A stretch of DNA of 6,646 bases from Gemmatimonadota bacterium (GTDB lineage Bacteria > Gemmatimonadota > Gemmatimonadetes > Gemmatimonadales > Gemmatimonadaceae). The stretch is from NCBI GenBank assembly GCA_003142495.1, contig PLMM01000332.1, positions 1-6,646 on the forward strand, in the 5' to 3' direction. A model generated the notes under the pieces. It saw only the letters and a list, made by a program, of their open reading frames with translations, did not search any database and had not been told where the DNA came from. Position numbers and translations under genes: made by a program. Positions 1 to 6,502 of this stretch are shown here, piece by piece; the first letter of the stretch is position 1, and every line of letters begins with the position of its first letter.

Positions 1-335
1 CCGAACACCAGCGCGAGGCCTACCGATTCGCCGAGCATCCAGAGGAAGTACGACGCGCGCAGCGGCTCGCCAGTTGCACGCGCGTCGCGCAACGCGCCCC
101 ACAGAAAGATCCCGACGAGCAGCGCGCCGAACGCCAGCGGCCCCCACTTACCGAGCGCCGCGTAGAACACCGACTTGAGAATGACGTCCGCTCCGTTGCG
201 CACCCCGTGCGTCTCGCTCGGCGGAAGGATCGCAGCGAAGAGCTCGTAGAGCGCGAGCAGCGGCAGCGCGAAGGTGAAGCTGTAGCGCGGCGCCCGGCTC
301 GCACGCCAATATGACTTCACCGCCCCGGAAACCAT
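1..335 (-). CDS. CPBP-family intramembrane protease, N-terminal part (truncated by window edge)
   Basis: Only the first 111 codons are inside the window; the gene continues off the left end. The ATG at 335-333 directly abuts the TGA of the upstream CoA-transferase gene (TGAATG), and an AAGGGAA ribosome-binding site lies 5 nt upstream, so this start is well supported. The protein begins MVSGAVKSYWRASRAPRYSF, followed by hydrophobic segments at about residues 18-37, 62-82 and 94-111, with a charged loop (ETHGVRNGAD, 41-50) between the first two. A YWR..RAPRYS opening before the first membrane helix and the RNGAD loop resemble CPBP (CAAX protease and bacteriocin-processing) proteins as I remember them. 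The diagnostic EExxxR and downstream histidine motifs would lie outside the window, so the protease call is an inference; the membrane protein call is firm. It is the last visible gene of the operon, and its link to the metabolic genes is unclear. Confidence 0.6.
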   Translation of the reverse strand, partial: MVSGAVKSYWRASRAPRYSFTFALPLLALYELFAAILPPSETHGVRNGADVILKSVFYAALGKWGPLAFGALLVGIFLWGALRDARATGEPLRASYFLWMLGESVGLALVF

Positions 336-1103
336 TCAGCTTCCCTTGAGATACAGCTTTCCCGGATCGAGCACGTCGCGCAGCAACCGCAGCTCCTCCG
401 CCGTCGGCGGCGCGATCGATTCCAGCGATTCGCGCACGCGCAGCCTCCATCCCACGCGCGATGTCACATCCTCCGTCACCACTCCAGGGTAGAGCGCGGC
501 AAGCTCCATCTCGCCATCCACATCCGATGCGCACAGCACGCCGCGGTCGGTGATCACCTTCACCGGCCCCGCTCCGGGCATCCCCCACTCCTTCCGCGAC
601 TTCCCCTTTCCGCGATTGCCGGGGCTCGTGATGAAGTCGACAGCCTCCGGAAAGGCGCGCGTGCTCAGCCTCGAGATGATGATCGTGCGCTTTGCGTGCG
701 TCGCGATCTCCGCCGCGCCACCGCTCCCGGGGAGCCGCACCTTCGGCTTCGCATAGTCGCCGACGACGGTCGTATTGATGTTCCCGTACTTGTCGATCTG
801 CGCGCCCCCGAGGAAGCCGACCTCGATCCGTCCTCCCTGCAGAAACAGCTGGAAGATGTCGGCCATTCCCGTGGTCATCAGCGATCCCGTCACGAGCGAC
901 GGATCGCCAATCGACACCGGCAGCCGCTCGGGCACCGCACCCACCGCGCCCGACTCGTAGATGAGCACGAGCGCGGGCGCGTGCGTCGCGCGCGCGAGAT
1001 TGCACGCGAGATTCGGCAGCCCGATCCCCACGAAAACAATCTCGCCATCGCGCAGCTCGCGCGCCGCGACGACCGTCATCATCTCTTCGGCCGAATACTT
1101 CAT
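336..1103 (-). CDS. Family I CoA-transferase, beta subunit (GctB/CatJ-like)
   Basis: This 255-residue protein is the beta subunit of a heteromeric family I CoA-transferase (COG2057 type), which moves CoA from an acyl-CoA donor to a free carboxylate through a glutamyl-CoA thioester. Visible motifs are GIGLPN (26-31), YESGAVGA (49-56), where E50 sits about where the catalytic glutamate of glutaconate CoA-transferase beta lies, GGAQIDKYGNINTT (99-112) and LPGSGGA (124-130). The length matches the GctB/CatJ group of about 255-265 residues. The ATG at 1103 is 1 nt after the alpha-subunit stop (TGAGATG), and the TGA abuts the next ATG. Retention of the glutamate argues for a true transferase rather than an IpdB-like ring-opening hydrolase, which I recall lacks it. 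Acyl specificity (glutaconate, glutarate, 3-oxoadipate, succinate or other) cannot be read from the sequence. Confidence 0.88.
   Translation of the reverse strand: MKYSAEEMMTVVAARELRDGEIVFVGIGLPNLACNLARATHAPALVLIYESGAVGAVPERLPVSIGDPSLVTGSLMTTGMADIFQLFLQGGRIEVGFLGGAQIDKYGNINTTVVGDYAKPKVRLPGSGGAAEIATHAKRTIIISRLSTRAFPEAVDFITSPGNRGKGKSRKEWGMPGAGPVKVITDRGVLCASDVDGEMELAALYPGVVTEDVTSRVGWRLRVRESLESIAPPTAEELRLLRDVLDPGKLYLKGS
341..347 (-). promoter_or_regulatory. Ribosome-binding site for the CPBP-family gene
   Basis: On the minus strand the sequence reads AAGGGAAGCTGAATG. The purine-rich AAGGGAA lies 5 nt before the ATG at 335 and inside the last codons of the CoA-transferase beta gene. It fixes the start of the membrane-protein gene and suggests translational coupling. 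Confidence 0.55.
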
Positions 1104-1104
1104 C

Positions 1105-2046
1105 TCAGTAGCCGTAGTTCACTCCCTCGCACATCATCGCGCGCGCGGCGAGCCGCTCGGTGAGTCCGGGATGCTTCGCGAGATAGCCGGCGCGATCCTC
1201 CACGCCGTGTACGAATTCGTCGAGATACCGCCGCAACGACTTCTCGTCCCGCGACACGTTCTCCCACGCGAGGTAGAACTCGTTGTCGCGATCGTAGTGT
1301 CCCTGCGAATACGACGGGTGCGCACCCCACGGCTCGACTACCACCGCATCCACGATCATTCCGGGAATCAGCGTGCGATTCGGATCCGCGCGCACGATGC
1401 TCGTCTCCACCAGCTCCTCGACGACGACGATCACGTGCTTCGACGCGAACGCCGCCTCCTTCTGCACGCCGAGCAGCCCCCAGATCTGCGCATTCCCCTC
1501 GGCGTCCGCGCGCTGCGCGTGAACGATCGTCACGTCGGGATTGAGCGCGGGCACCGCGGCGAGCTTCTCGCCGGTGAACGGGCACGTCACCTGCAAGATT
1601 CGGGGGTTCGACGCGGGGATGTCGGTGCCGTTGTAGTCGCGCAGCGGCCAGAAGGGGAGATGCGCCGCACCGGCTGCGAAGCGCGCGACCATCCCGAAGT
1701 GCGAATACTCCTCGATCTCGAGCGGCGGATTCCCGGCCTCCACCGCTCGGCGAAAGGCGTGCAACGAGCCAACGCCCGGATTCCCGGCCCATGAGAAGAC
1801 GAGCCTCCGTGCGCACCCCGCAGCGATCATCTGATCGTAGATGATGTCCGGAGTGAGCCGGCAGAGCACGAGATCGCGGCGCTTCTGCCGAATGATTTCG
1901 TGCCCGGCCGCGAAGCAGATCAGATGCGTGAAGCCCTCGATGACGACTGTGTCACCGTCGTGCACGAAACGCGCGATCGCGTCGCGCATCGACACGACCT
2001 TCGACGTTCCCGACGCCCCCGACGCCATGGGCGCGACACCGCTCAC
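1105..2046 (-). CDS. Family I CoA-transferase, alpha subunit (GctA/CatI-like)
   Basis: This is the partner of the following beta subunit and belongs to the COG1788 type (313 residues from the GTG start). Motifs in order: VHDGDTVVIEGFTHLI (28-43), where the small-residue turn normally forms the CoA/oxyanion site; PPLEIEEYSHFG (107-118), typical of the glutaconate/IpdA branch; HAQRADAEGNAQIWG (176-190) and GVQKEAAF (193-200), shared with 3-oxoadipate CoA-transferase CatI. The GTG at 2046 overlaps the stop of the upstream aminotransferase by 4 nt (GTGA), which suggests coupling, but no good Shine-Dalgarno sequence precedes it. ATG at 2028 (residue 7) is an equally credible start. ATG at 1989 (residue 20) has a GAAGG upstream, but would remove the KVVS segment usually kept in this family. 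The alpha and beta subunits should assemble into a cytoplasmic heteromer. Substrate unknown. Confidence 0.87.
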   Translation of the reverse strand: MSGVAPMASGASGTSKVVSMRDAIARFVHDGDTVVIEGFTHLICFAAGHEIIRQKRRDLVLCRLTPDIIYDQMIAAGCARRLVFSWAGNPGVGSLHAFRRAVEAGNPPLEIEEYSHFGMVARFAAGAAHLPFWPLRDYNGTDIPASNPRILQVTCPFTGEKLAAVPALNPDVTIVHAQRADAEGNAQIWGLLGVQKEAAFASKHVIVVVEELVETSIVRADPNRTLIPGMIVDAVVVEPWGAHPSYSQGHYDRDNEFYLAWENVSRDEKSLRRYLDEFVHGVEDRAGYLAKHPGLTERLAARAMMCEGVNYGY

Positions 2047-3404
2047 GTCAGCGATGTCAGCGCGCGATCGATGATCGCAACAGCGATGTCGATGTCCTGC
2101 TCATCGATCACGAGCGGCGGCGCGAGACGCAGCACGCTCTTGCCGCACGTCAGCAGGAGTAGCCCCTCCTCGAACGCCTTCTCGACGAGCGCGTGCGCGA
2201 GCTCGGGCGCAGGCTCGCGCGTCGAGCGATCCTTCACGAACTCGACGCCGATCATGAGCCCCTTGCCGCGCACATCGCCGATCGACGGATGCTTCTTCTG
2301 CAGGTCGCGCATCGCACCGATCAGCGTCTCGCCCAGCGCGGGCACCTTCGGCATCAGCTCCTGCTCGACAATGTCGAGCGTCGCCATCGCAGCGGCGACG
2401 GCAACGGGATTGCCGCCGAACGTCGACCCATGCGCGCCGTTCTCCCATTTCGTGATCGACTCCTTCGCGATGATGGCGCCCAGCGGCATGCCGGAGGCGA
2501 GCCCCTTGGCGGTGAGGAGAATGTCGGGCTCGATCCCGGCGAACTCCGTTGCCCACATCTTTCCCGTACGGCCCACACCGCACTGGATCTCATCGCACAC
2601 GAGCAGAATCCCGTGCTTGTCGCAGAGCGCGCGCAGCGCGGGAAGAAATTGCGGCGGCGGCACGATGTAGCCGCCCTCGCCCTGAATCGGCTCGACGAAG
2701 ATCGCGGCGACGTCGCGCGGATCCACCTGGCGCGCGAACAGCTCCTCGATCGCACCGATGCTGTGGATGTGGCAATCCGCGTGCGCCTGCCCGCACTCGC
2801 AGCGATACGGGTTCGCGTACTGAACATGGTAGACCTCGGAGAGCAGCGGGCCGAAGCCGGCGTGCTGCTTCACCTTGCTCGACGTCAGGCTCATCGCGCC
2901 GTACGTGCGCCCGTGAAACGCGCCCTTGAACGCGATCAGCCCCGCGCGCCGCGTCGAGTTGCGCGCGAGCTTGATCGCGCCGTCGACTGCCTCTGCGCCG
3001 GAGTTCGAGAGGAACACGCGCTTCTTGCTCGGGCCGGGGGCGAGCTTCGCGAGCCGCTCGAAGAGATCGGCGAGCCCCTCGAAGTAGAAATCGGAGCCGC
3101 AGATGTGCAGGAACTTGTCCGCCTGCGCCTTGATCGCCGCGATCACCTTCGGATGTCCGTAACCCGTCGACGCCACCGCGATCCCCGCCATGAAGTCGAG
3201 GAAGCGATTGCCATCCACATCCTCCACCATCGCCTTCTCGCCGCGCGCTATCACCAGCGGATACTCCTTGATGTAGCACGGAGAGGCGAACGCTTCGTCC
3301 TTCGCAACGATGCGGCGGGCGTTCGGACCCGGCACGGGCGTGACGATGTGCGGATAGCTGCGCGCGGCGGACGGCGCGGCGGAAGGACGGGTTGTGGCGG
3401 TCAT
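2043..3404 (-). CDS. Class III PLP-dependent aminotransferase (ornithine/acetylornithine/4-aminobutyrate type), AT2
   Basis: This 453-residue cytoplasmic enzyme is a fold type I, class III aminotransferase that moves an amino group, usually a terminal or omega one, to 2-oxoglutarate or pyruvate. Motifs: N-terminal PHIVTPVPGPNARRI (18-32), a leader resembling archaeal ornithine aminotransferase and amino-acid racemase relatives; SNSGAEAV (133-140), phosphate loop; FHGRTYGA (163-170); VCDEIQCGVGRTG (269-281), with D271 for the pyridine nitrogen; LTAKGLASGMP (297-307), with K300 as the Schiff-base lysine; GSTFGGNP (326-333), with T328 contacting phosphate; and a C-terminal LRLAPPLVI (425-433) carrying the expected substrate-carboxylate arginine. 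All key residues are present and the length is normal. A small cysteine cluster (C202, C204, C211) follows NPYR. The ATG lies 4 nt after the aldehyde dehydrogenase stop. Substrate could be ornithine, lysine, GABA or 5-aminovalerate; a racemase activity is also known in related archaeal proteins. Confidence 0.88.
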   Translation of the reverse strand: MTATTRPSAAPSAARSYPHIVTPVPGPNARRIVAKDEAFASPCYIKEYPLVIARGEKAMVEDVDGNRFLDFMAGIAVASTGYGHPKVIAAIKAQADKFLHICGSDFYFEGLADLFERLAKLAPGPSKKRVFLSNSGAEAVDGAIKLARNSTRRAGLIAFKGAFHGRTYGAMSLTSSKVKQHAGFGPLLSEVYHVQYANPYRCECGQAHADCHIHSIGAIEELFARQVDPRDVAAIFVEPIQGEGGYIVPPPQFLPALRALCDKHGILLVCDEIQCGVGRTGKMWATEFAGIEPDILLTAKGLASGMPLGAIIAKESITKWENGAHGSTFGGNPVAVAAAMATLDIVEQELMPKVPALGETLIGAMRDLQKKHPSIGDVRGKGLMIGVEFVKDRSTREPAPELAHALVEKAFEEGLLLLTCGKSVLRLAPPLVIDEQDIDIAVAIIDRALTSLT

Positions 3405-3408
3405 GACA

Positions 3409-4989
3409 TTACACCGATGTGTGGATGGTCGTGCGACTCTGCTCGCGCATGAACTGCATTACGTAGTACGGCCCGCATCCTCCCTTCCCGCTCGATCCCG
3501 ATCCCTTCCACCCGGTGAACGCCTGCGCACCGGGCCACGCGCCCGTCGTTGCACCGGTGCGCTTGTTGGCGTAGCACACGCCCGCTTCGATCTCGTCGAA
3601 GAAGCGCGCGACCTCCGCGTCGCTGCCGCTGTAGATCCCCGCCGTGAGCCCGTACTCCGTGCGATTGCTCTCGGTGATCGCCTGCTCGAACGAGTCGACC
3701 TCGCCGATCACGAGCAGCGGCGCGAAGAGCTCCGTGCGAAAGAGCGTGCTCTCGAGCGGCAGCGTCGCGATCGCTGGCGAAACATAGTGCCCCTTCGCCT
3801 GCGCTCCGCGCGTCAGGCGCGTGCCACCCATAATGACCTTCCCCTCTGTTTTCGCCTGCGCAACCGCCCGCTCGTAACGAATCACCGATTGCTCGTTGAT
3901 TACCGGCCCGAAATACACATCGCGCACCGACGGATCGCCGATCACGAGCTTCTCGCTCTTCGCGATCAAGGCATCCGTGAACGCCTTCGCCACCGACTTG
4001 TGCACGTACACGCGCGAGGTCGCCGAGCACTTCTGATTCTGCAGGCCGAACGCCGACTTCATCACGCCCTCTGCCGCCATGTCGATGTCGGCGCTCTCCA
4101 TCACGATCGCGGCGTTCTTCCCGCCGAGCTCGAGGAGACAGGGGCGAGCCCACTTTGCACTGAACTCCGCGAAGATGCGCATTCCCACTTCCTTCGACCC
4201 CGTGAACACCACGCCGTCGACGCCCGGATGCCGCCAGATCGCGTCGCCGATGAGATGCCCGTGCCCCTGAATGAGATTGAACGCGCCGGCGGGAATTCCG
4301 GCGTCGCGATAGATCTCGTACAGCTTGAGTCCCGTCCACGGCGTCTCTTCCGCGGGCTTGTACACGATCGTGTTGCCGGCGACGAGCGCCGCCGACGACA
4401 TCCCGGCCGAGAGTGCGAGCGGAAAGTTGAAGGGCGCGATGCACGCGAAGACGCCGAACGGGCGCAGCACGTCGACGTTGTGCTCGATCGGCGTCATCTT
4501 CGCCATCTCGCGGACGAAGCCGTGCGCATCGAGCAGCTGCTGGCAGTAGTAGTCGATGAGGTCCGCGGATTCCTCCGCGTCGCCCATCGCCTCGAGCCGG
4601 CTCTTTCCCACCTCGACGCTCATGATCGCGGCGAGCTCGAACTTGCGCTCGCGAATGAGCTCGGCCGCGCGCCGCAGCGGCGCTATGCGCTCCTCCGCGC
4701 TGCGCGCCGCCCACCCCTTCGCCGCCGCGCGCGCCGCCTTTACCGCGAGATCGATCTGCTCCGGGCGCGCCGTGTGAAAGCTCCCGAGTACCAGCGACGT
4801 ATCGATCGGCGACGTATCGACGACCTGCTCGGCCGTCGTCGTCACCGCCTTGCCGTCGATGTACATCGGATACTCCTTGCCGCTCGCGCCGCGCACGCGC
4901 ACGAGCGCCTCATCGAACAGCGTGTGGAACTGGTCGAGGTCGACGTTGGTCGAGGTGTACGTGATCTTCGGCAGTATCGCTGCGGTCAT
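3409..4989 (-). CDS. NAD-dependent aldehyde dehydrogenase, L-glutamate gamma-semialdehyde (P5C) dehydrogenase-like
   Basis: A 526-residue ALDH-superfamily enzyme oxidising an aldehyde to a carboxylate. Motifs: APFNFP (185-190) with oxyanion N188; YKPAEETP (210-217) with cofactor K211 and E214, the latter favouring NAD over NADP; FTGSKEVG (262-269); LELGGKN (286-292) with general base E287; NQKCSATSR (318-326) with nucleophile C321; and TELFAP (419-424) in place of the usual ExFGP. QKCSATSR and the C-terminal GWKGSG-to-YYVMQFMREQSRT tail (493-520) resemble the delta-1-pyrroline-5-carboxylate dehydrogenase branch (RocA, about 515 residues). I chose ATG 4989 (MTAAILPK) because it lies 17 nt after the aminotransferase stop; the frame is open much further upstream, but that stretch is low-complexity Arg/Ala sequence overlapping AT1. 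Placed between two aminotransferases, it probably oxidises a semialdehyde made by one of them. Glutamate semialdehyde is the family-based guess; other omega-semialdehydes are possible. Confidence 0.88.
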   Translation of the reverse strand: MTAAILPKITYTSTNVDLDQFHTLFDEALVRVRGASGKEYPMYIDGKAVTTTAEQVVDTSPIDTSLVLGSFHTARPEQIDLAVKAARAAAKGWAARSAEERIAPLRRAAELIRERKFELAAIMSVEVGKSRLEAMGDAEESADLIDYYCQQLLDAHGFVREMAKMTPIEHNVDVLRPFGVFACIAPFNFPLALSAGMSSAALVAGNTIVYKPAEETPWTGLKLYEIYRDAGIPAGAFNLIQGHGHLIGDAIWRHPGVDGVVFTGSKEVGMRIFAEFSAKWARPCLLELGGKNAAIVMESADIDMAAEGVMKSAFGLQNQKCSATSRVYVHKSVAKAFTDALIAKSEKLVIGDPSVRDVYFGPVINEQSVIRYERAVAQAKTEGKVIMGGTRLTRGAQAKGHYVSPAIATLPLESTLFRTELFAPLLVIGEVDSFEQAITESNRTEYGLTAGIYSGSDAEVARFFDEIEAGVCYANKRTGATTGAWPGAQAFTGWKGSGSSGKGGCGPYYVMQFMREQSRTTIHTSV

Positions 4990-5006
4990 ATCGCTCGGAG
5001 TGGGAA

Positions 5007-6365
5007 TCAGGTCGTCGCCAGCGCGCCGGCGACGGAATCGTCGTAGGCAACCCGGAACAGTGTCACCAATTCGTCGATCTGCGCGGGCTCGATGACGAAT
5101 GGCGGAGCAAGTAAGATGATGTCGCCGTCCACGCCATTGACGTGGCCCGTGTTCGGCCACACCACGAGCCCCGCGCGCTGCGCCGCCTCCGTGAGCCGCT
5201 CGGCGATCTTCGCGCTTCGCGGAAATGGCGCGCGCGTGTCTCGATCGAGCACGAGCTCGATGCCGGCGAGCATTCCGCGCCCGCGCACGTCGCCGACGTG
5301 TGGGAGCTCGAGCAGCGCGCGCAGCCGCTCGTGGAAGATCCGCCCCATCTCGGCCGCGCGCGCCACCAGCGCGTGCTCGCGCAGGTAGCGCACCGTCGCC
5401 AGCCCCGCCGCGCACAGCACGGGGTGGTGCGAGAACGTCTGCGCGTGCATCAGCGAGCCGGAGCCGCGCGCAAGCACGTCCACGATGCGACGCGGGGCCG
5501 CGACGGCCGAGAGCGGCACGTAGCCGCCCGCGATCCCTTTCCCGAGAGTCATGATATCCGGCGTCACGCCGTATGGCTCGAGCGCCGACCACGTCCCCGT
5601 GCGCCCCGCGCCGCACGCGACCTCATCCGCGATGAACAGCACGTCGTGGCGATCGCAGATCGTACGGATCGTGCGCCAGTAGTCCGCGCGGGGAACAGAG
5701 GCGCCCGTCGACGATCCACCAACCGGCTCCGCGATGAATGCCGCGACGCGATCCGCGCCGATCTCGAGAATCTTTGTCTCGAGCGCCGTGCCCGAGCACA
5801 CCGCGCACGACGCATCGACGCCGCGACACGCACACCGGTACGCGACCGGCGCCGGCACCCGATGCACGTCGACGATCCACTCGCGAAAGTACGTCGCGTA
5901 GTGCGGGCGCGCCGACGCGGAGAGCGCGAGCAGCGTGTTGCCGTGATAGCCGGGAGCGAGGGTAATGATCTCCTGCTTCTCCGGCCGGCCGCTCTCCACC
6001 CAAAACTGCCGCGCGAGCTTGAGCGCGGCCTCGACAGCCTCGGACCCGCTCGAGAGAAAATAGATGTAGTCGAGGTCGCCCGGCACGAGCGCCGCGAGCT
6101 CGCTCGCGAGCGCCTCGACGGGCTCGTTGGTGAAGGCGGTTCCGTTGACGTAGGCAATGCGCGACGCCTGCTCCGCCATCGCAGTCGCGATCTCGCGCAC
6201 GCCATGCCCGATGTTCGCGACGAATGCGCCGCCGCAGCCATCGAGGTAGCGATGGCCGTGCTCGTCCCACAGGTAGCACCCTTCGCCCCGCACGATCGCG
6301 GGGAAATCGCGGGTCAGCTTCCGGTAGAAGACGTTGCTATCGGGGTAGCGATGCGTGGCAGCGAT
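5007..6365 (-). CDS. Class III PLP-dependent aminotransferase (aspartate aminotransferase family), AT1; start codon unusual (ATC)
   Basis: First gene of the operon, a class III aminotransferase. Numbered from the proposed start at 6365 (452 residues, matching AT2), it shows RYPDSNVFYRKL (6-17), VRGEGCYLWD (25-34), SSGSEAVE (105-112), YHGNT (140-144), IADEVACGAGRTG (245-257) with pyridine-binding D247, LGKGIAGGYVP (274-284) with Schiff-base K276, QTFSHHP (309-315) with T310, and GDVRGRGMLAGIE (358-370). A cysteine cluster (C178, C180, C187, C190) follows AYR. The first conventional start in frame is GTG at 6293, but it would cut off the conserved-looking SNVFYRKL/FPAIV segment. No ATG, GTG or TTG occurs in frame between there and the upstream TGA. 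An AGGA Shine-Dalgarno sequence at 6377-6374 sits 8 nt before ATC at 6365, giving I/M-A-A-T-H-R-Y-P, a plausible native N-terminus. Likely an omega-amino acid or diamine transaminase; substrate unknown. The family call is firm; the start is uncertain. Confidence 0.85.
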   Translation of the reverse strand: MAATHRYPDSNVFYRKLTRDFPAIVRGEGCYLWDEHGHRYLDGCGGAFVANIGHGVREIATAMAEQASRIAYVNGTAFTNEPVEALASELAALVPGDLDYIYFLSSGSEAVEAALKLARQFWVESGRPEKQEIITLAPGYHGNTLLALSASARPHYATYFREWIVDVHRVPAPVAYRCACRGVDASCAVCSGTALETKILEIGADRVAAFIAEPVGGSSTGASVPRADYWRTIRTICDRHDVLFIADEVACGAGRTGTWSALEPYGVTPDIMTLGKGIAGGYVPLSAVAAPRRIVDVLARGSGSLMHAQTFSHHPVLCAAGLATVRYLREHALVARAAEMGRIFHERLRALLELPHVGDVRGRGMLAGIELVLDRDTRAPFPRSAKIAERLTEAAQRAGLVVWPNTGHVNGVDGDIILLAPPFVIEPAQIDELVTLFRVAYDDSVAGALATT

Positions 6366-6371
6366 CGAACG

Positions 6372-6377
6372 TTTCCT
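6372..6377 (-). promoter_or_regulatory. Ribosome-binding site upstream of AT1
   Basis: On the minus strand AGGAAA follows a run of seven C. The AGGA core lies 8 nt before the ATC codon at 6365, the usual distance for translation initiation. It is the main evidence that translation starts near 6365 and not at the GTG at 6293. Confidence 0.5.
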
Positions 6378-6492
6378 GGGGGGGAAGATGGCTAACTTAT
6401 CGCTCCGCGACGCCCGTAAACAGGGTCAATCGCGCCCTAAATGCCCCTCTCGGCACGGCTTACGCAGATGGAGCCCGAAGCCCTTATGCCAC

Positions 6493-6496
6493 GAGG
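6493..6496 (+). promoter_or_regulatory. Ribosome-binding site of the lipoprotein gene
   Basis: GAGG lies 6 nt before the ATG at 6503. It selects this start over the out-of-frame ATG at 6486. Confidence 0.5.
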
Positions 6497-6502
6497 TTCG
6501 AA

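Larger units (their letters stand above)
6366..6502. promoter_or_regulatory. Divergent intergenic region, presumed to carry promoters for the operon and the lipoprotein gene
   Basis: These 137 bp separate the start of the minus-strand operon from the plus-strand lipoprotein gene, so both promoters should lie here. The minus strand has a good -35-like TTGACC (6429-6424), but the best -10-like hexamer, GATAAG (6401-6396), is 22 nt further on, too far for a standard sigma-70 promoter. GTTTAC (6421-6416) with TAAGTT (6399-6394) has 16-nt spacing but weak hexamers. On the plus strand no convincing pair is visible. I see no clear palindromic operator. The promoter call therefore rests mainly on gene orientation. 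Confidence 0.35.

Noticed and set aside
336..2046. IpdAB-type ring-opening hydrolase in place of a CoA-transferase
   Set aside because: The alpha subunit shares the EIEEYSHFG region with that branch, but the beta subunit keeps a glutamate (E50) in the catalytic position, which favours a true transferase.
2193..3452. Plus-strand open frame of about 419 codons opposite AT2
   Set aside because: Arg-rich shadow of a clearly conserved minus-strand aminotransferase, with no motif of its own.
4790..4825. Short direct repeat around gacgtatcga
   Set aside because: It encodes the DTSPIDTS stretch of the aldehyde dehydrogenase and is explained by codon repetition; two copies only.
3394..5046. Long plus-strand open frame (about 550 codons) opposite the aldehyde dehydrogenase
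   Set aside because: Its translation is Arg/His/Leu/Ala-rich with no recognisable motif. It mirrors a gene with a complete set of ALDH motifs, as expected of antisense frames in GC-rich coding DNA.
4990..5616. N-terminal extension of the aldehyde dehydrogenase frame to 5616
   Set aside because: The extra 209 residues are low-complexity Arg/Ala sequence overlapping the AT1 coding region; the ALDH fold starts normally after ATG 4989.
6378..6384. Frameshift in the seven-G run hiding an upstream start for AT1
   Set aside because: Reading the other two frames upstream of the run gives no well-placed ATG, and the Shine-Dalgarno sequence lies downstream of the run, so a frameshift there does not supply a better start.
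5142..6395. Plus-strand open frame of about 417 codons opposite AT1
   Set aside because: Shadow frame: Arg/Ala/His-rich, no domain, and it lies entirely opposite a gene with full PLP-enzyme motifs.
6396..6429. Sigma-70 promoter TTGACC ... GATAAG on the minus strand
   Set aside because: The spacer is 22 nt, well outside the usual 16-18, so I do not call it as a defined promoter.
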